From the NCBI GenBank assembly GCA_013396995.1, contig VWZP01001440.1, positions 5,543,151 through 5,607,150 on the forward strand: 64,000 nt of DNA, in the 5' to 3' direction. The notes under the pieces are model-generated. The model did no database searches. It had not been told where the DNA came from and worked only from the letters and a program-made list of their open reading frames with translations. This DNA comes from Dicaeum eximium (Eukaryota; Chordata; Aves; Passeriformes; Dicaeidae). Below, piece by piece: positions 13,501 to 23,425 of the stretch. The first letter of the stretch is position 1. Each line of letters opens with the position of its first letter. The position numbers and the translations under genes were made by a program.

Positions 13501-16500
13501 CCCTTTTTAGGGGAAAGCTCTGTATATGGAATAGCAACAATCTTTACCTTGCTGTCATGATAAAATTAAAATATTAGAAAAATAATTTAGTACTTATCCA
13601 AAGTGAATCCTGAAGGTTTTACAGTTGTGAAAAACCACAGTAAGATGTCACATATAATCTGACACATACAACTTCCAGAAACTGAAGTGCTCACTCCTTT
13701 AATCGAGTTCTTGTGTTATTTCTTTGTAATAACTCTACTGCATAATGAGAAAGTCCTCACCTTGATCTGTTACCAGTGCTCTGAGCTCACCCACAAGATA
13801 TTTTACAGTCCTAACTTTATGGGCTGTTTCTTCTGGACTTTCTTTCCTAGATTTTAGAACTTTCTTCACATAACTTGTCTTACAGCTCGTATCTTTCACT
13901 GGAGACACATCAAGTACAATCAATTCATCTTCTTCACTGACCATGTCCTCACTGTGCTCTTCAGGAGTATCCTCCTCTGTGTCACATGAGCCATCATGTT
14001 TTGCTGGACAGTGCTGATGGTCCCTCTGTTCAGTCCTGCCATTCAGCATTTCATGGGATTGTAACAGGGCTTGTAAGCACTGCATCAAATCTGCTTCTTT
14101 TATCTGCTGCTCTTGGCTTGGGACCTTCTCTCTGGCACAAGGTGCTGGGATCAATGCAGGCACTGAGGGGCTTGATGCTCCCAGTGCTGCACAGGGGATC
14201 ACACCAGCAAGAGCAGTTCCAGACTGTATTTGTGCAACAGCAGGAGCAGCAGAAACCACTGGGCAAACCACAGGTCCTCCCATCTCTGGCACACATTCAT
14301 TGGCACTGTCTACAGGAACACCCTGCATAAAAGATACTCTAATTAAACAAAAAATTAACATGATTTTTAAATCTTCAGGAGAAAATCTCCAAACAGCACT
14401 ACCCTTGTCTGACTCAATGTAGGCTTGTTCATTCTTTGCTAATTATAAGAACAACTTCAAATTAATAATGGAATAATTTTCCTATAATAAGGAGCACTTA
14501 AAATGTAAATCTTATTTAGATTACCTTTCATGTTATTGGTAACATTAAAGCACAGCTCTTTTACAACACTTCTGTAATGAAAAAACCTCAGCAGTTTCTT
14601 GAATCCAAGCAGAACAGCAAAGAAAAGAAATATAAAGGACAACACTGTTACCTTTCAGTATTTTAAGCAGATGAACTTTTTAAAAGTCAAGGTCATCACT
14701 AGCCATACATGGACTGCCTGCAGATGGAAGGTAAATCTACAGTCTTACAAATTCAAGGTAGATTCAAGCCCTTTGCCACATTTCCTGAGGTGGCAGTTGG
14801 TGTTCTCCATCACCTCTATTCTATACCCTGAAATACACAGGCATTTTAACATGTGGCTCTAAGATAATACAGCATGTCTGAAGAAATAATTGCCTTGATC
14901 ATTGGGAGGGAAAGATCCGTATTTCTTCCATCAGAAATTGCTTAATGATCCTACTATGCATTACTGAGAATGCAATTAACAGTAATCAATAATTTCCTGC
15001 ACTTTCCATGTTTGCGGTCCTTTACAGAATTCCCCAGGCAGAAGCAAGCAGCCAGCTGAAATGCCTCTAATCTCATTTTTTGGTGTCTACATAAAATGGG
15101 TTTTGAATAGCACTGTTTTCTCTGTGCATCACTACAGTTTGAAATACACAATTTCTTTAAAGGAACATTATTAGGAAAATTGACATAAGGAAATGTATAA
15201 ATAAATAGGCAGTGCTAATTCAATATTTATTGATAGAGAGAAGCAATTACTTACTGACTGAGTGGATAAAGGATTAGCTGAATGCTGCAGTGCTGATGTG
15301 GAGGTAGGTAACTGATAATTCAAAGCTGTAACATTTTGACATCCTAAAAAAAACCAATATGTATAGATCAGGCCAATGTGGGCAAAACTCATGCAGTTAA
15401 ATAGTCAACTCTACATGAACAAGTCCACTAACCCTGGTTTGAGGTAGGAGAAGGAGTTACAGTAGGAATTTCATTACTCTTCTGTGGGGGCTGGCCAGTT
15501 ATCAGAGACATCTGAGTTTGCACATGCTCATACAGTTTCTGATAGGCCCCAGAAGAGTGCTCACTGCAAGGCACATGAATTGATTGAACCATCTGATTCT
15601 GTGTTGCACTGGGAAGTTCCTTCTCAGTAGAAGGTGTGGTAGATGAGCCAACTTTTTTATTTGATATTGGCACTGTAGAAAAAGAAAGAACAAAAAACTC
15701 CAGCTAAAGTTGCCTGTCTTCTTGATCTATACAAACCCATTGTATTGTCTGGCAGATTCTGGAAGGCTCCCTTGGAAACAGAAAAAAAGATCCTATGGCC
15801 CAGGATACCACTCAGATTTTGATTCACCAGCAAATGAATCCATCAATTTTTTTCTTCCAGATAGAGCAACACTTAAACCATCTGGACAGGCAGCTGTCCT
15901 TGAAGAGACCTAATCCTACAGAAGGCCAGTTCTAACACACAATACTTAAAGTCTCTGCTTAGGTATAATTAAAACTCTGTAATTTCACAGTACTGGGAAC
16001 ATATCAGCTCCATGTTCACTTCCTACAATTCCCAATGGGCATTCTGCTACACACCTGTCTACAGGCCCCACTCACCTACTGAACTAGAAATTGTACACAA
16101 GAAACAGGGTGCATCCATCTACCTTTCTATTCAGTGCTTTGGCCACTAAACCATTTGAGGCCTCGTCATTTCTAGCCACACTTCCCTGTTTCCACAAATC
16201 CTTCTTTGAGAAAAACCTGGCTGGACACTGAACTTCAAACCAGTTTCTAGCTGTGGATCCTAAACTGAGACCAAGGACTGCAATGCTTCCCTGTCCAACA
16301 GAAATAGGGAAAGGGTATTATCATTCTCCTCCACATTTCCTACCAGATAAACCTGATAATGTTGATACTTGTAAACACACTCAACTTTCTTCCTCGTACC
16401 TGAAGTTCAAACACTTGTGAATTTCAGTAATTATGCAGTAAAAATTTAAGGTTTTTAAAAGGAAATAATATATCCTTTTGTGGAATCAATCCAGGATGAA

Positions 16501-19248
16501 CCTGTAACAAATGGCAACAATTATTTGAAGCCTTGCTGAATCTCACTAAGTTGAGGAGTCTTTCAAGGTTGCTTGAATAAAAAATAAATCAAGCCTAAGA
16601 AAGCCCACTTACCAATTTCTTTTTGGACAGGGGCAGGAGAAATGATTCTTTTTAATCCTTTCTTCTTGGAAGTATTTCCTTTTGTTAGTAAGGGCTTGGA
16701 AGTAAATTTAAAGGTAGTTGTTTTCCCAGGTTGTTTATGGACAGTCTCCCTTCCTAGTATTAGTTGAAAGAAAAAGTGGTCAACAAAACAAATCAAGAGA
16801 GTACTACAAAACCTAAAAATGTAACTTGTGTTTTCAATAGGTACAACCTGTAGCTTCCTTTTGTAAGATATTCTTCAGTAAAGCTGCACAGTGGTCAAGT
16901 CCATTATGAATAGTATCAACCTGCACAAAGAGCACTACAGTCAGTAAATGAGTAGCACTGTTTTCTTTCAGTAATCCAAGGCACTGTTTTAGAGGTGAGT
17001 GTCCCCCGATCTGCCACCTGACAAACAACTCATAACCAAAAAATATATAATTTCTCATGTACTACTTTGCAATTACATGGAAGTTTGCAAACACACAGAT
17101 TCTGCAAAATAACTAAATAGTGCTGTTGCACCCAAGGGCATTTGCTCAATTTTATGTTAACTTCATATATGTTTTTTATTCTTATGTCCATGTACATTTA
17201 AACAATACAGCCTACTTGTATTTTGGAGACAACTGGCTCAGGACTACACAAAACCAGTACTGCAGCACTGACTCTGTGCTTTTCTTCCTTTCCAGCACAA
17301 AAACCTAACAAAGGCAGCTGCTCTTCTGTGAGGGACAGCCCTTGTCCATGAGCAGCTTATTTGTGTTTGCAAAATGTATCCTGTGCCTTGAGGAGATGTG
17401 CCAGAGCCAAACTCACTGCACACAAAGCCCATTTGCTCCCATCTGCAAGATGCAGTACAGACACTCTCTCTTGCTTTGCAGGAGCAGTTTCCAGTTCAGA
17501 TGTAAATTAATTAGGATCTAAATTAATCTGGCTTTCTTCTCTTACTCAAGGTATTCCAATTTCCCTTCTCTTTAGATAACAGGGATGAATGTGTTAAAGA
17601 GACATTTAATTACCTGATTGCCAGATTCAGTGGAATAGAATTCTACATCAGAATGACATCCTTTCCTTAAGCCAAACCTGAAAAAGTGAAATTCACTGTT
17701 TATACTACCTGCTTGATGGGAAACAAAGTAAAAACCCACTTACTTTCATTCAATAATAGCAAGCAAAAGAAAATTAATTTCCTCATGAAACAAAATAACT
17801 TTCTATTTCTGAAAACTTTGCATGGTGCAACAAACATGTTAAGCAGATAGTAACAATTTATGGCAAAGAATTCAGTCTTCACTCAACAGTTTTCTCTACA
17901 GTTAGTAATTATATAAATTCATTCTTTTATAAATAAAACATGAAGAGTGAAATCTGTATTTTTATATTCAAAATTTCTGTTCAGTTTGTGCCTGTCTGTT
18001 CAAGGGCTGCTTAGAACCTTTCAGTTCAAAATATTTTATATATACACACAAGGATTTTTTGTTCAATTGAGGTATGACAAGTATAAGGCTCCCAAATGCT
18101 CACACATACACTCAATTTAAAACAGTATTAGTGAATAAGGTCTTACTGATTTCTTCCATTTGTTAGTTTAGCTGCTCCTGACAGCCTTCCAGAAGACAGA
18201 CCCTGTTGATTACAGAAATACACTTTGATTTTCACAAAGTATTTTCAAAACACTTGAAGACTACTACTGCCCAACAATTCCAAGAGCTTTTGCTAAGGTG
18301 GATCAGTTCAAGGGAAGTTACAGCTCTCAAGCCAAGGGGGCAACTGCTGCCAGTAGAGGCTGAGGCTTGTGGGTTTCATTTCACAAAATATGACAGCAGG
18401 ATACTTTGTTAATCTCCACAGCATTCTACAGACACAGCCACTCACTTAAGGACTCTCCAAGAGCTGATATACAAATGTGTTTCAAATGGAAACTATGCTT
18501 GATAAATACAGACCTGGACTGTGGGGACTTTAGGAATCATCTATGGCCAGAGCACACAGCAGAGAAACACAATCACAGTCACAGCATCACAGCATGGGTG
18601 AGGCTGGAAGGGACCACAGTGGCTCAAGCAGGGCCATCCCAGAGCACATGGCACAGCTCTGCATCCTGACCTGTTCCTGAATGTCTCCAGTGAGGGAGGC
18701 TCCACACCCTCTCTGGACAACCTGTTCTTCCTCATGTTCAGGTGCAACTCCCTGTGCATCGCTTTCTGCCCACTGCCCCGTGTCCTACTGCTCGGCCCCA
18801 CGGAGCAGAGCCTGGCTCCATCCCCCGACACCCCCCTGAGCTGTTCATAAGGTCCGCTCCAGTCATCTGCTCTCGAGGATGAACAGGCACAGCCCCTTCA
18901 GCCTCTCCTCTTAAGGGAGATGCTCCAGACCCCACTGATTCTCGCTGCCTTCCGCTGGAGCCGCTCTAGGAGCTCCACGTCTCTCGGGCAGAGCGGCAGG
19001 CCCAGAACCGCACACAGCGCCTCAGGACCACCGTCAGGTGGCTGCGGTGCAAGCCGGGCTCGGCCACGGAAGGCCCAACCTCGCGCAGGAGTCGTTACGC
19101 GGCCGGCAGGGGGATCCCCAGACGCCCCCTCGCCCCCTCCGAGCACACCCGGGCTCTGGCGAGGAGGCCCCGAACGAGGACCGAGCCCGGCCCGTTCCCC
19201 CCGGCCCTCACGCACCTTGCGGGGCCGCGCACTCCTCGGCGCGGCCAT
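9544..19248 (-). CDS. CCDC14: CCDC14, coiled-coil domain-containing protein 14 (whole gene, 13 coding exons)
   Basis: CCDC14 is known as a centriolar-satellite protein that restrains centriole duplication. The coding exons on the minus strand are 19248-19216, 18202-18147, 17677-17614, 16920-16848, 16753-16613, 15672-15433, 15343-15255, 14322-13761, 13279-13138, 12545-12466, 12028-11810, 11724-11592 and 10519-9544. They sum to 2,808 nt, giving 935 residues plus stop; the human protein is about 950. All introns are GT-AG and all phases agree. Hallmarks match recalled human CCDC14: LTNGR and HNGLDHCAALL near the N-terminus, YEHVQTQMSLI, YLVGELRAL, IALALQPLRSENAQLR, a coiled coil at about residues 450-625, SMAKLLSDL, and a C-terminal SSFSTFTSRDEEDF plus AALDANIARLQ. 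The middle (about residues 230-400) is low-complexity and acidic. The longest intron is only about 1.1 kb. I see no frameshift or internal stop. Transcript ends are not determined. Confidence 0.97.
10985..11001. repeat. Short CA microsatellite
   Basis: A run of about seven CA/AC units in CCDC14 intron 12. It is a simple repeat of no evident function. Confidence 0.7.
11020..11038 (+). promoter_or_regulatory. CTCF-like motif in CCDC14 intron 12
   Basis: The sequence taccaccacctggcggtca agrees with the reverse-complement CTCF consensus at the core positions (CC-CCTGG-GG), about 13 of 19 positions by eye. It lies next to a short CA repeat. No evidence of occupancy is available from sequence alone. 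Confidence 0.3.
11592..11724 (-). CDS. CCDC14: CCDC14 coding exon 12 (coiled coil)
   Basis: This encodes VEEALGTVKSLQFKLE and then KENKILGITLRQRDAEV, nearly the same as the human protein. The acceptor is tttcag|aa and the donor ccag|GTACTA. It leaves in phase 2, with a split Arg. Confidence 0.96.
11810..12028 (-). CDS. CCDC14: CCDC14 coding exon 11 (coiled coil)
   Basis: This encodes 73 residues of heptad-rich coiled coil: SLQSLNMMLQSQL, LQAKNEELLKII and LLENKQHYDI, each with a close human counterpart. The acceptor ggtag|tg was preferred to a nearby ttgcag because only ggtag keeps the frame from exon 10. The donor is attg|GTGCGT. Confidence 0.95.
12466..12545 (-). CDS. CCDC14: CCDC14 coding exon 10
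   Basis: The acceptor is tttag|g and the donor gaat|GTAAAG. It encodes RLRILNQQLREHE and continues to CNYE, the counterpart of human QLRILNQQLREQQ to CNLE. The split Leu with exon 11 restores the ELVSLQSLNM block and so fixes both splice sites. Confidence 0.93.
13138..13279 (-). CDS. CCDC14: CCDC14 coding exon 9
   Basis: The acceptor is ttgcag|gc and the donor cag|GTGGGG. It encodes DSEMLRLMSDIEESVSLLP and then IALALQPLRSENAQLR, one of the best-conserved blocks of the family. The coiled coil begins here. It leaves in phase 2, with a split Arg. Confidence 0.96.
13761..14322 (-). CDS. CCDC14: CCDC14 coding exon 8 (large, low-complexity and acidic)
   Basis: This exon covers 187 codons (residues about 233-420), with acceptor atgcag|ggt and donor caag|GTGAGG. 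It starts with an Ala/Pro/Val-rich stretch and then the helix-like EADLMQCLQALL (human TDLLKCIQTYL). Next come an acidic Glu/Asp run with ELIVLDV at about 366-371 and, at the end, KVRTVKYLVGELRALV, which matches the human KVRIIKYLLGELKALV. The acidic run with LIVLDV looks like a SUMO-interacting motif; that is inference. Confidence 0.94.
15255..15343 (-). CDS. CCDC14: CCDC14 coding exon 7
   Basis: This is a short exon encoding a Ser/Thr/Gln-rich linker (CQNVTALNYQLPTSTS and on to LSTQS). The acceptor is tttttttag|ga and the donor tca|GTAAGT, an optimal donor. It is poorly conserved in sequence but placed by phase: 1 in, 0 out. Confidence 0.85.
15433..15672 (-). CDS. CCDC14: CCDC14 coding exon 6
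   Basis: The acceptor is ctacag|tg and the donor cagg|GTTAGT. It encodes about 80 residues including YEHVQTQMSLI, which is almost identical to the human sequence, followed by a Pro/Ser/Thr-rich tail. It leaves in phase 1, with a split Gly. Confidence 0.95.
16613..16753 (-). CDS. CCDC14: CCDC14 coding exon 5
   Basis: The acceptor is actag|ga and the donor attg|GTAAGT. The encoded stretch is strongly basic (KPLLTKGNTSKKKGLKRI, then SPAPVQKEI). The position and the Lys-rich character fit the human SKKKRHEK...VVQKE region. It leaves in phase 1, with a split Val. Confidence 0.93.
16848..16920 (-). CDS. CCDC14: CCDC14 coding exon 4
   Basis: The acceptor is gtgcag|gtt and the donor acag|GTTGTA, which is a weaker donor. 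It encodes VDTIHNGLDHCAALLKNIL and five more residues, clearly matching the human TVHGLDGCASLLRDIL block. It leaves in phase 1, with a split Gly. Confidence 0.95.
17614..17677 (-). CDS. CCDC14: CCDC14 coding exon 3
   Basis: The acceptor is tttcag|g and the donor cag|GTAATT. It encodes 21 residues (FGLRKGCHSDV to STESGNQ) after completing the split Gln. They align with the human segment ending in SDSESQ. This Ser-rich stretch is less conserved than its neighbours. Confidence 0.92.
18147..18202 (-). CDS. CCDC14: CCDC14 coding exon 2
   Basis: The acceptor is caacag|ggt and the donor ca|GTAAGA. It encodes GLSSGRLSGAAKLTNGR plus part of a split codon, aligning with the human VLSSGRHTGPAKLTNGK segment. 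It enters in phase 0 and leaves in phase 2, and the split codon completes to Gln with the next exon. Confidence 0.93.
18571..19035 (-). repeat. CR1 LINE copy in CCDC14 intron 1
   Basis: On the plus strand this reads as antisense CR1. It starts with a degenerate tail (gaggctggaagggacca), then 'ccctctctggacaacctgtt', 'ctgcccactgccccgtgtc', 'ttcagcctctcc', 'ggagccgctctaggagctcc' and 'cagaaccgcacacagcg'. It lies in the same orientation as CCDC14. It reaches to within about 180 bases of the exon 1 donor and is GC-rich, merging into the CpG island. The ends are approximate. Confidence 0.87.
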
Positions 19249-19640
19249 GGCCCCGGCCCGGCCCCGCCCACACCGCACCGCCTCTGCCAGCGCCGGCCAA
19301 TCACCACGCGGTCCGTCCGCGAGGGGGCATGGCTAATATAGGGGGCGGAGCTAACGACCCCACCTCGAGGCGCGCCGGCGGTCGCGGGCGCGGGAAGGGG
19401 AAGGAGATGGGCAAGGCAGCGCAGCCGGGGATTGGCGGAGAGCGGGCGCCAATGGGAGGCGAGGGGGGAAGGGCGGGGCTAAAGCGGGCCGTGAGGGGGC
19501 GGTGAGTGCCCGGCCCCGCCCCGCCGCTGTCTGAGGGACGCCCCTGCGGAGCCGGGAGCTGCCGTCAGGGAGTGATGTTCGTTTGGGACATTTGTACGTC
19601 AGTTCTCGTCGGGGTGGCGTTCAGCAGGGTCGGGGGCTCC
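18930..19640. promoter_or_regulatory. CpG island and CCDC14 promoter
   Basis: A block of very high GC and dense CpG surrounds coding exon 1. CCAAT boxes occur at 19,297-19,301 (plus), 19,431-19,435 (minus strand, seen as attgg) and 19,449-19,453 (plus). A GC box (gggggcgg) sits near 19,341 and an AT-rich taatata near 19,335. The three CCAAT boxes suggest an NF-Y-driven housekeeping promoter. The transcription start is not determinable. It could be bidirectional, but I see no plus-strand gene starting here. Confidence 0.85.
19216..19248 (-). CDS. CCDC14: CCDC14 coding exon 1 (residues 1-11)
   Basis: The ATG is in a strong Kozak context (gccATGgcc) and encodes MAAPRSARPRK, ending in phase 0 at donor AAG|GTGCGT. 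Human CCDC14 exon 1 is similarly tiny and basic. An in-frame ATG ten codons upstream (19,276-19,278) would add MRCGRGRAGA. I prefer the inner ATG for its context and because its length matches the human protein. Confidence 0.88.
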
Positions 19641-19685
19641 GTACACTCATGAAATAAGTGGAAAACTGAGCCCTGCGGGTGCGTG

Positions 19686-19960
19686 GTCACAGGGTCAGAG
19701 AGTCAATGGGGTTGGAAGAGCCCTCCGTGCTCATCGAGTGCAGCCTGTGGCCGAACGTCCCCATGTCAGCCAGGCCCTGGCACTCAGTGCCGCCTCCCGT
19801 CTGTCCTTAAACACCTCCAGGGTCCGCCCTACCGCATCCCTGGCAGTCCCTTCCGATGTCTGATCACCCTCTTAGCGAAGAAATACCTCCTCATGTCCAA
19901 CCTGAATCGCCGCTGGCGCAGCTCTGCTCTGTGTCCTCCTGTCCGGCCTGCCGCGCCTGC
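19686..19960 (-). repeat. CR1 LINE 3' portion upstream of the CCDC14 promoter
   Basis: The antisense CR1 signature is clear on the plus strand: 'atggggttggaagagccctc', 'cctgtggccgaacgtcccc', 'ccttaaacacctccaggg', 'ttccgatgtctgatcaccct' and 'gaatcgccgctggcgcagc'. It belongs to a different subfamily from the copy at 18.6-19.0 kb. It lies about 100 bases beyond the CpG core. The right end is uncertain. Confidence 0.87.
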
Positions 19961-21264
19961 CCGTGCCGCAGGGACACCAAGGTAAAGCAGGCTGGCCTGG
20001 GAAAGGAGCTGCTGGATCCTGCTGTGCAGGCTGTATCCATCGCTTCTCGGTTCTGCACGCTGCTCCTGGCGTGCTAAACCTTGTGTGGCGTTCCCAGAGA
20101 ACACCCGTGTGCGCCCATCGGCAAGGGTGGTGCCTCAAGCTCCACAAGCACACACCATGTTTATCACTGGCATATCAGTATGCTGCATTTCCTCACTTTT
20201 ATTAGCTGAGTAAATAGACCTTGTGAACACACAGAATTGGAAGCAATTACATTTACTCAGGCTGAAAATGTGGTTGCATTACTATGCTATTAAGGCTACT
20301 ATAGCAGAAGTGTATCTAAATATTCAACATCTCTGCTCTCCCAATGTGTAAATTGTGTTGTTATTACCATGTTAACATTTACGCTGAAACGACGACAAAC
20401 TTGAATTAAAAATATATTGTGAATATATTTATCATCCTGTCATGAAAACCCCAAACAAAACAGTAACTGAGAAGGGTTTTCTGGCAGGAATTTGAAGACT
20501 TCTTTCTTCAATTCTTCTCTTTGGAAAATTAAAAATTATAAGATCACTGTAATAGAACAGGTGAAGGAAGGAATATAAACTAGAAAGATAAAAAAGAAAG
20601 ATGAAAAAAGCTCAAAAAGATGTGTGGCAACTACCAAACTGGAGTCAGAGCCATTGGTATACTTTCTTCTTAGGTAGTGTCTGGAAGTTTATGGATTAAT
20701 TCTTACTCAACTGATAGATGTGGGTGCAGTATTTAAAAAAGGAAGAATTATTCCAAGGTGTTTAGCAACAGGTAACGTAAAAAACCCAATCCCTTCTCAG
20801 TCCCATCCTTTGATTTGAAGACCCACAGATCAGCCAGCATTTCATTTTCTTCCATGCAAAGGAAAATGACTACAGAAAGCTACCAGGTCTCATTCCTGCC
20901 AGCTGAACTGTTTTAAAACTGCAGGCAAGATTGCCTTATAAATAATTTTTTAAAATGCAACCATGAGGATTAAAAATGCATAAATAGATTCTCATGGTCA
21001 GAGAGCTCCAAGTAGTCACTCTTTAAAGAGAAGAGCAAGTTGTTATGAGACTTACGGTAGAACTGCAAGGGTTTGCAGCAGTGTATGCTGAGCACAGACT
21101 CACCCATCAGAAGATGGATACTTTTTCTGACTGGCACTGGCTTTCTTTATTGAAACAGTGTGGGGAATCACTGAATATGTCTGGACTTGTCTGGTTGTGA
21201 TGGTAAAGCTGTGATTAAAAAAAAAAATTTCTTCTTTGTCTAACATACTGAAATGCTTCAAAGT

Positions 21265-21300
21265 CATTCATACATAATATGCTGCATTCATACATAATAT
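21265..21300. repeat. 20-bp tandem duplication
   Basis: The 16-mer cattcatacataatat appears twice, separated by gctg, giving a period of 20 bases. This is probably a small replication-slippage duplication. Confidence 0.85.
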
Positions 21301-21958
21301 ATTGTTACTTATATTTATAAGCAAGGTATCTTTTAGAGAGAGAATTTAATTCCATTTGATTAAACCATTTTTATCTTTTCCTCCTGTTTGACAGATAACT
21401 AACATTCCTTCAACAATTCCAGGACATGGTTTTGCATATGGCTGAGGCCTTTAGGAAAGAAAACTGACAATCTTTCAGGTTTCACCCCTATTTGGTGTAG
21501 AAATAATGCTAATGTCAATCAGAAAAGAAGATAAAAAAAAGCTGGCAAATGTGAGATAAATAAAAGCACAGTATATGTGCAAGAAAAGACTCAAATCATT
21601 AGCCAAGGAAGAGCTGCCTGAATGATGAATAATTAAAATATACTTGTGGTTGTATTTGCAATCTTAATGCTTGAGGTGCTGTCCATATTGCATGAAGCAT
21701 CACTGAAAATAAAAAAAAAGCTTGTTCTTACCCTAAATTATTTACAGAGTGAGTTGAAACACCAGGGTCTTACAGAAAACTGTACAAGGCTGATGTGCTT
21801 ACTAATGATGAACAAATAAACACACACAGAACACAAGCTTTCGAGGAGCAGAGATCTTTGAGGGAACAATTCTCAAAAAAAGTAAAACAATGCTCTTTTG
21901 TTGCAGGAAGGAGAGAAAGCAAAGAAAATGAAGCTAATAAATGTGAGAGAAGACACTT

Positions 21959-21989
<31 letters not shown>
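21959..21989. repeat. (ATCA)n microsatellite
   Basis: Nearly eight uninterrupted ATCA units. This is a simple tetranucleotide repeat in intergenic DNA and is likely length-polymorphic. Confidence 0.95.
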
Positions 21990-23374
21990 CAGTTTCATGA
22001 GAAAATGGGTCTTTTCCAGTACCTACCTAGGAAAACCAAGGCAAGTTCACGTTCAGTGTAAGTCTGAAAGTCTCATGCTACCCCTACTAACAAATTCTAG
22101 TGATGTAACTAAATACTAACCTAAGCGTGATTGAGCACCAGCACCAACTAATGTTAAACTTTCCTCTGAGCTTTCAAAAAAGTTGTGTGGCTTTAATGAG
22201 GGACCATTTCACAAAATAAGGAGCTTTTTATAAGACAAGTAGGCCAAGAATATCAGTCATTATTGTTTGAGACTATTTTTGGTAGTTCTCCAAATCCCTG
22301 TAAGTGTAGAATTAGGGAATAAAGCTACAATTTGGCTAACAGAAAGCAAATTAACAAATTTTTGTCTATCCACCTGTCCTTCAATCTACATAGAGCCAAC
22401 AGAAAAAAGCAGGTGAATAGCAATGAATATGTAGCTAAGAAAGCAGCCTATAGAAACCAGATACTTTCTTTGTCAAAGTCAGGCTTAAGGAATGTCTTGG
22501 CTAAAATATGATTAGAGGAGGCAGAAATTTAGTAGAGAACATTTCAGTTGGATAGGTAGAGATGTAATGAGGAGGTTAAGACTGATATATTATGGACCCT
22601 AGAACTGAGGTGAAATTGTAAAAGAGGCTTCAAAATCATCTACACTAGATTTTCAATGTCTCACTCCAATTTCGGTCATGCATAGTGAAAGCTACAGCAG
22701 GACTTGCTGCATGGGAGACCTGTGGTCTCAGTGGTTCACAAAGCCTGCCACCACATTTTTATTTTCTGATGTATTTGTTATTAAAGTGTCTATAAATGAT
22801 TAATTTCTTCTTCATATTATGTAAATATAGAGAGAAAAAAACCCCAAAACTTGGCTTTGGTCTGTCTGCCCGCATTTAGTGAAGGATCTTACGTAAAGCA
22901 CATTAAATGCTCTTCATCCCGAGAGGTTCTCACCAGGACGAGATCAGAAGGGTGTTGAGTTATGACTTGTAGGAGACATCAGGAAGAGTCGAGCTGTTAT
23001 GGCCTTCCCTGAGCTGATGACGGTGTCACACCCAGAGCGCTCAGACAGCAGGTGACAGGGCGCTGGCAGCAGGTGACACCGTGCTGACAGGACTGGCGCA
23101 GGAGGCTTGACTTCCACGAGATGGCGGCACGGGCACATGAAAATTCGCTCTGCGCTGAACCTAAAAGGGACTTGGAATTGAATCAATGAAGTTGGTCCCA
23201 CCAAGGTTAAATCCTAGAACTTTTATTGTTTTAGGAGAAAATTCACAGATAAGCAAGTTATAATATCTAAGAGACTTAAAAATAATATAGTTGTGGTGCA
23301 AATAGCCAGCAGAGCTTTAACCACAAATTTCTGCTTGAAGCTTTAAGTTCCGTTTGAGCTGTACCAGACCATTC

Positions 23375-23425
23375 AGATGATCTCAGGGGCTCCCTCCAAG
23401 CTGGATGATTCTGTGATTCTGATTC
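23375..23425 (+). repeat. CR1 LINE 3' tail fragment
   Basis: The sequence 'gatgatctcaggggctccc' followed by 'gatgattctgtgattctg' matches the terminal 50 bases of sense CR1, including the ATTCTGTGATTCT-type end repeat. The 5' part is too degraded to delimit. Confidence 0.7.

Noticed and set aside
13986..14330. 114-codon plus-strand frame
   Set aside because: It is the antisense shadow of CCDC14 exon 8.
18541..18935. Two minus-strand frames of 96 and 65 codons
   Set aside because: They lie inside the CR1 copy of CCDC14 intron 1 and are untranslated repeat sequence.
18898..19278. 126-codon minus-strand frame starting at the CCDC14 promoter
   Set aside because: Only the part up to the GTGCGT donor at 19,215 is coding. 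The rest is intron 1, including CR1 sequence.
23040..23070. Possible CTCF site around 'acagggcgctgg'
   Set aside because: The spacing of the core differs by a base or more from the consensus, so the match is not convincing.
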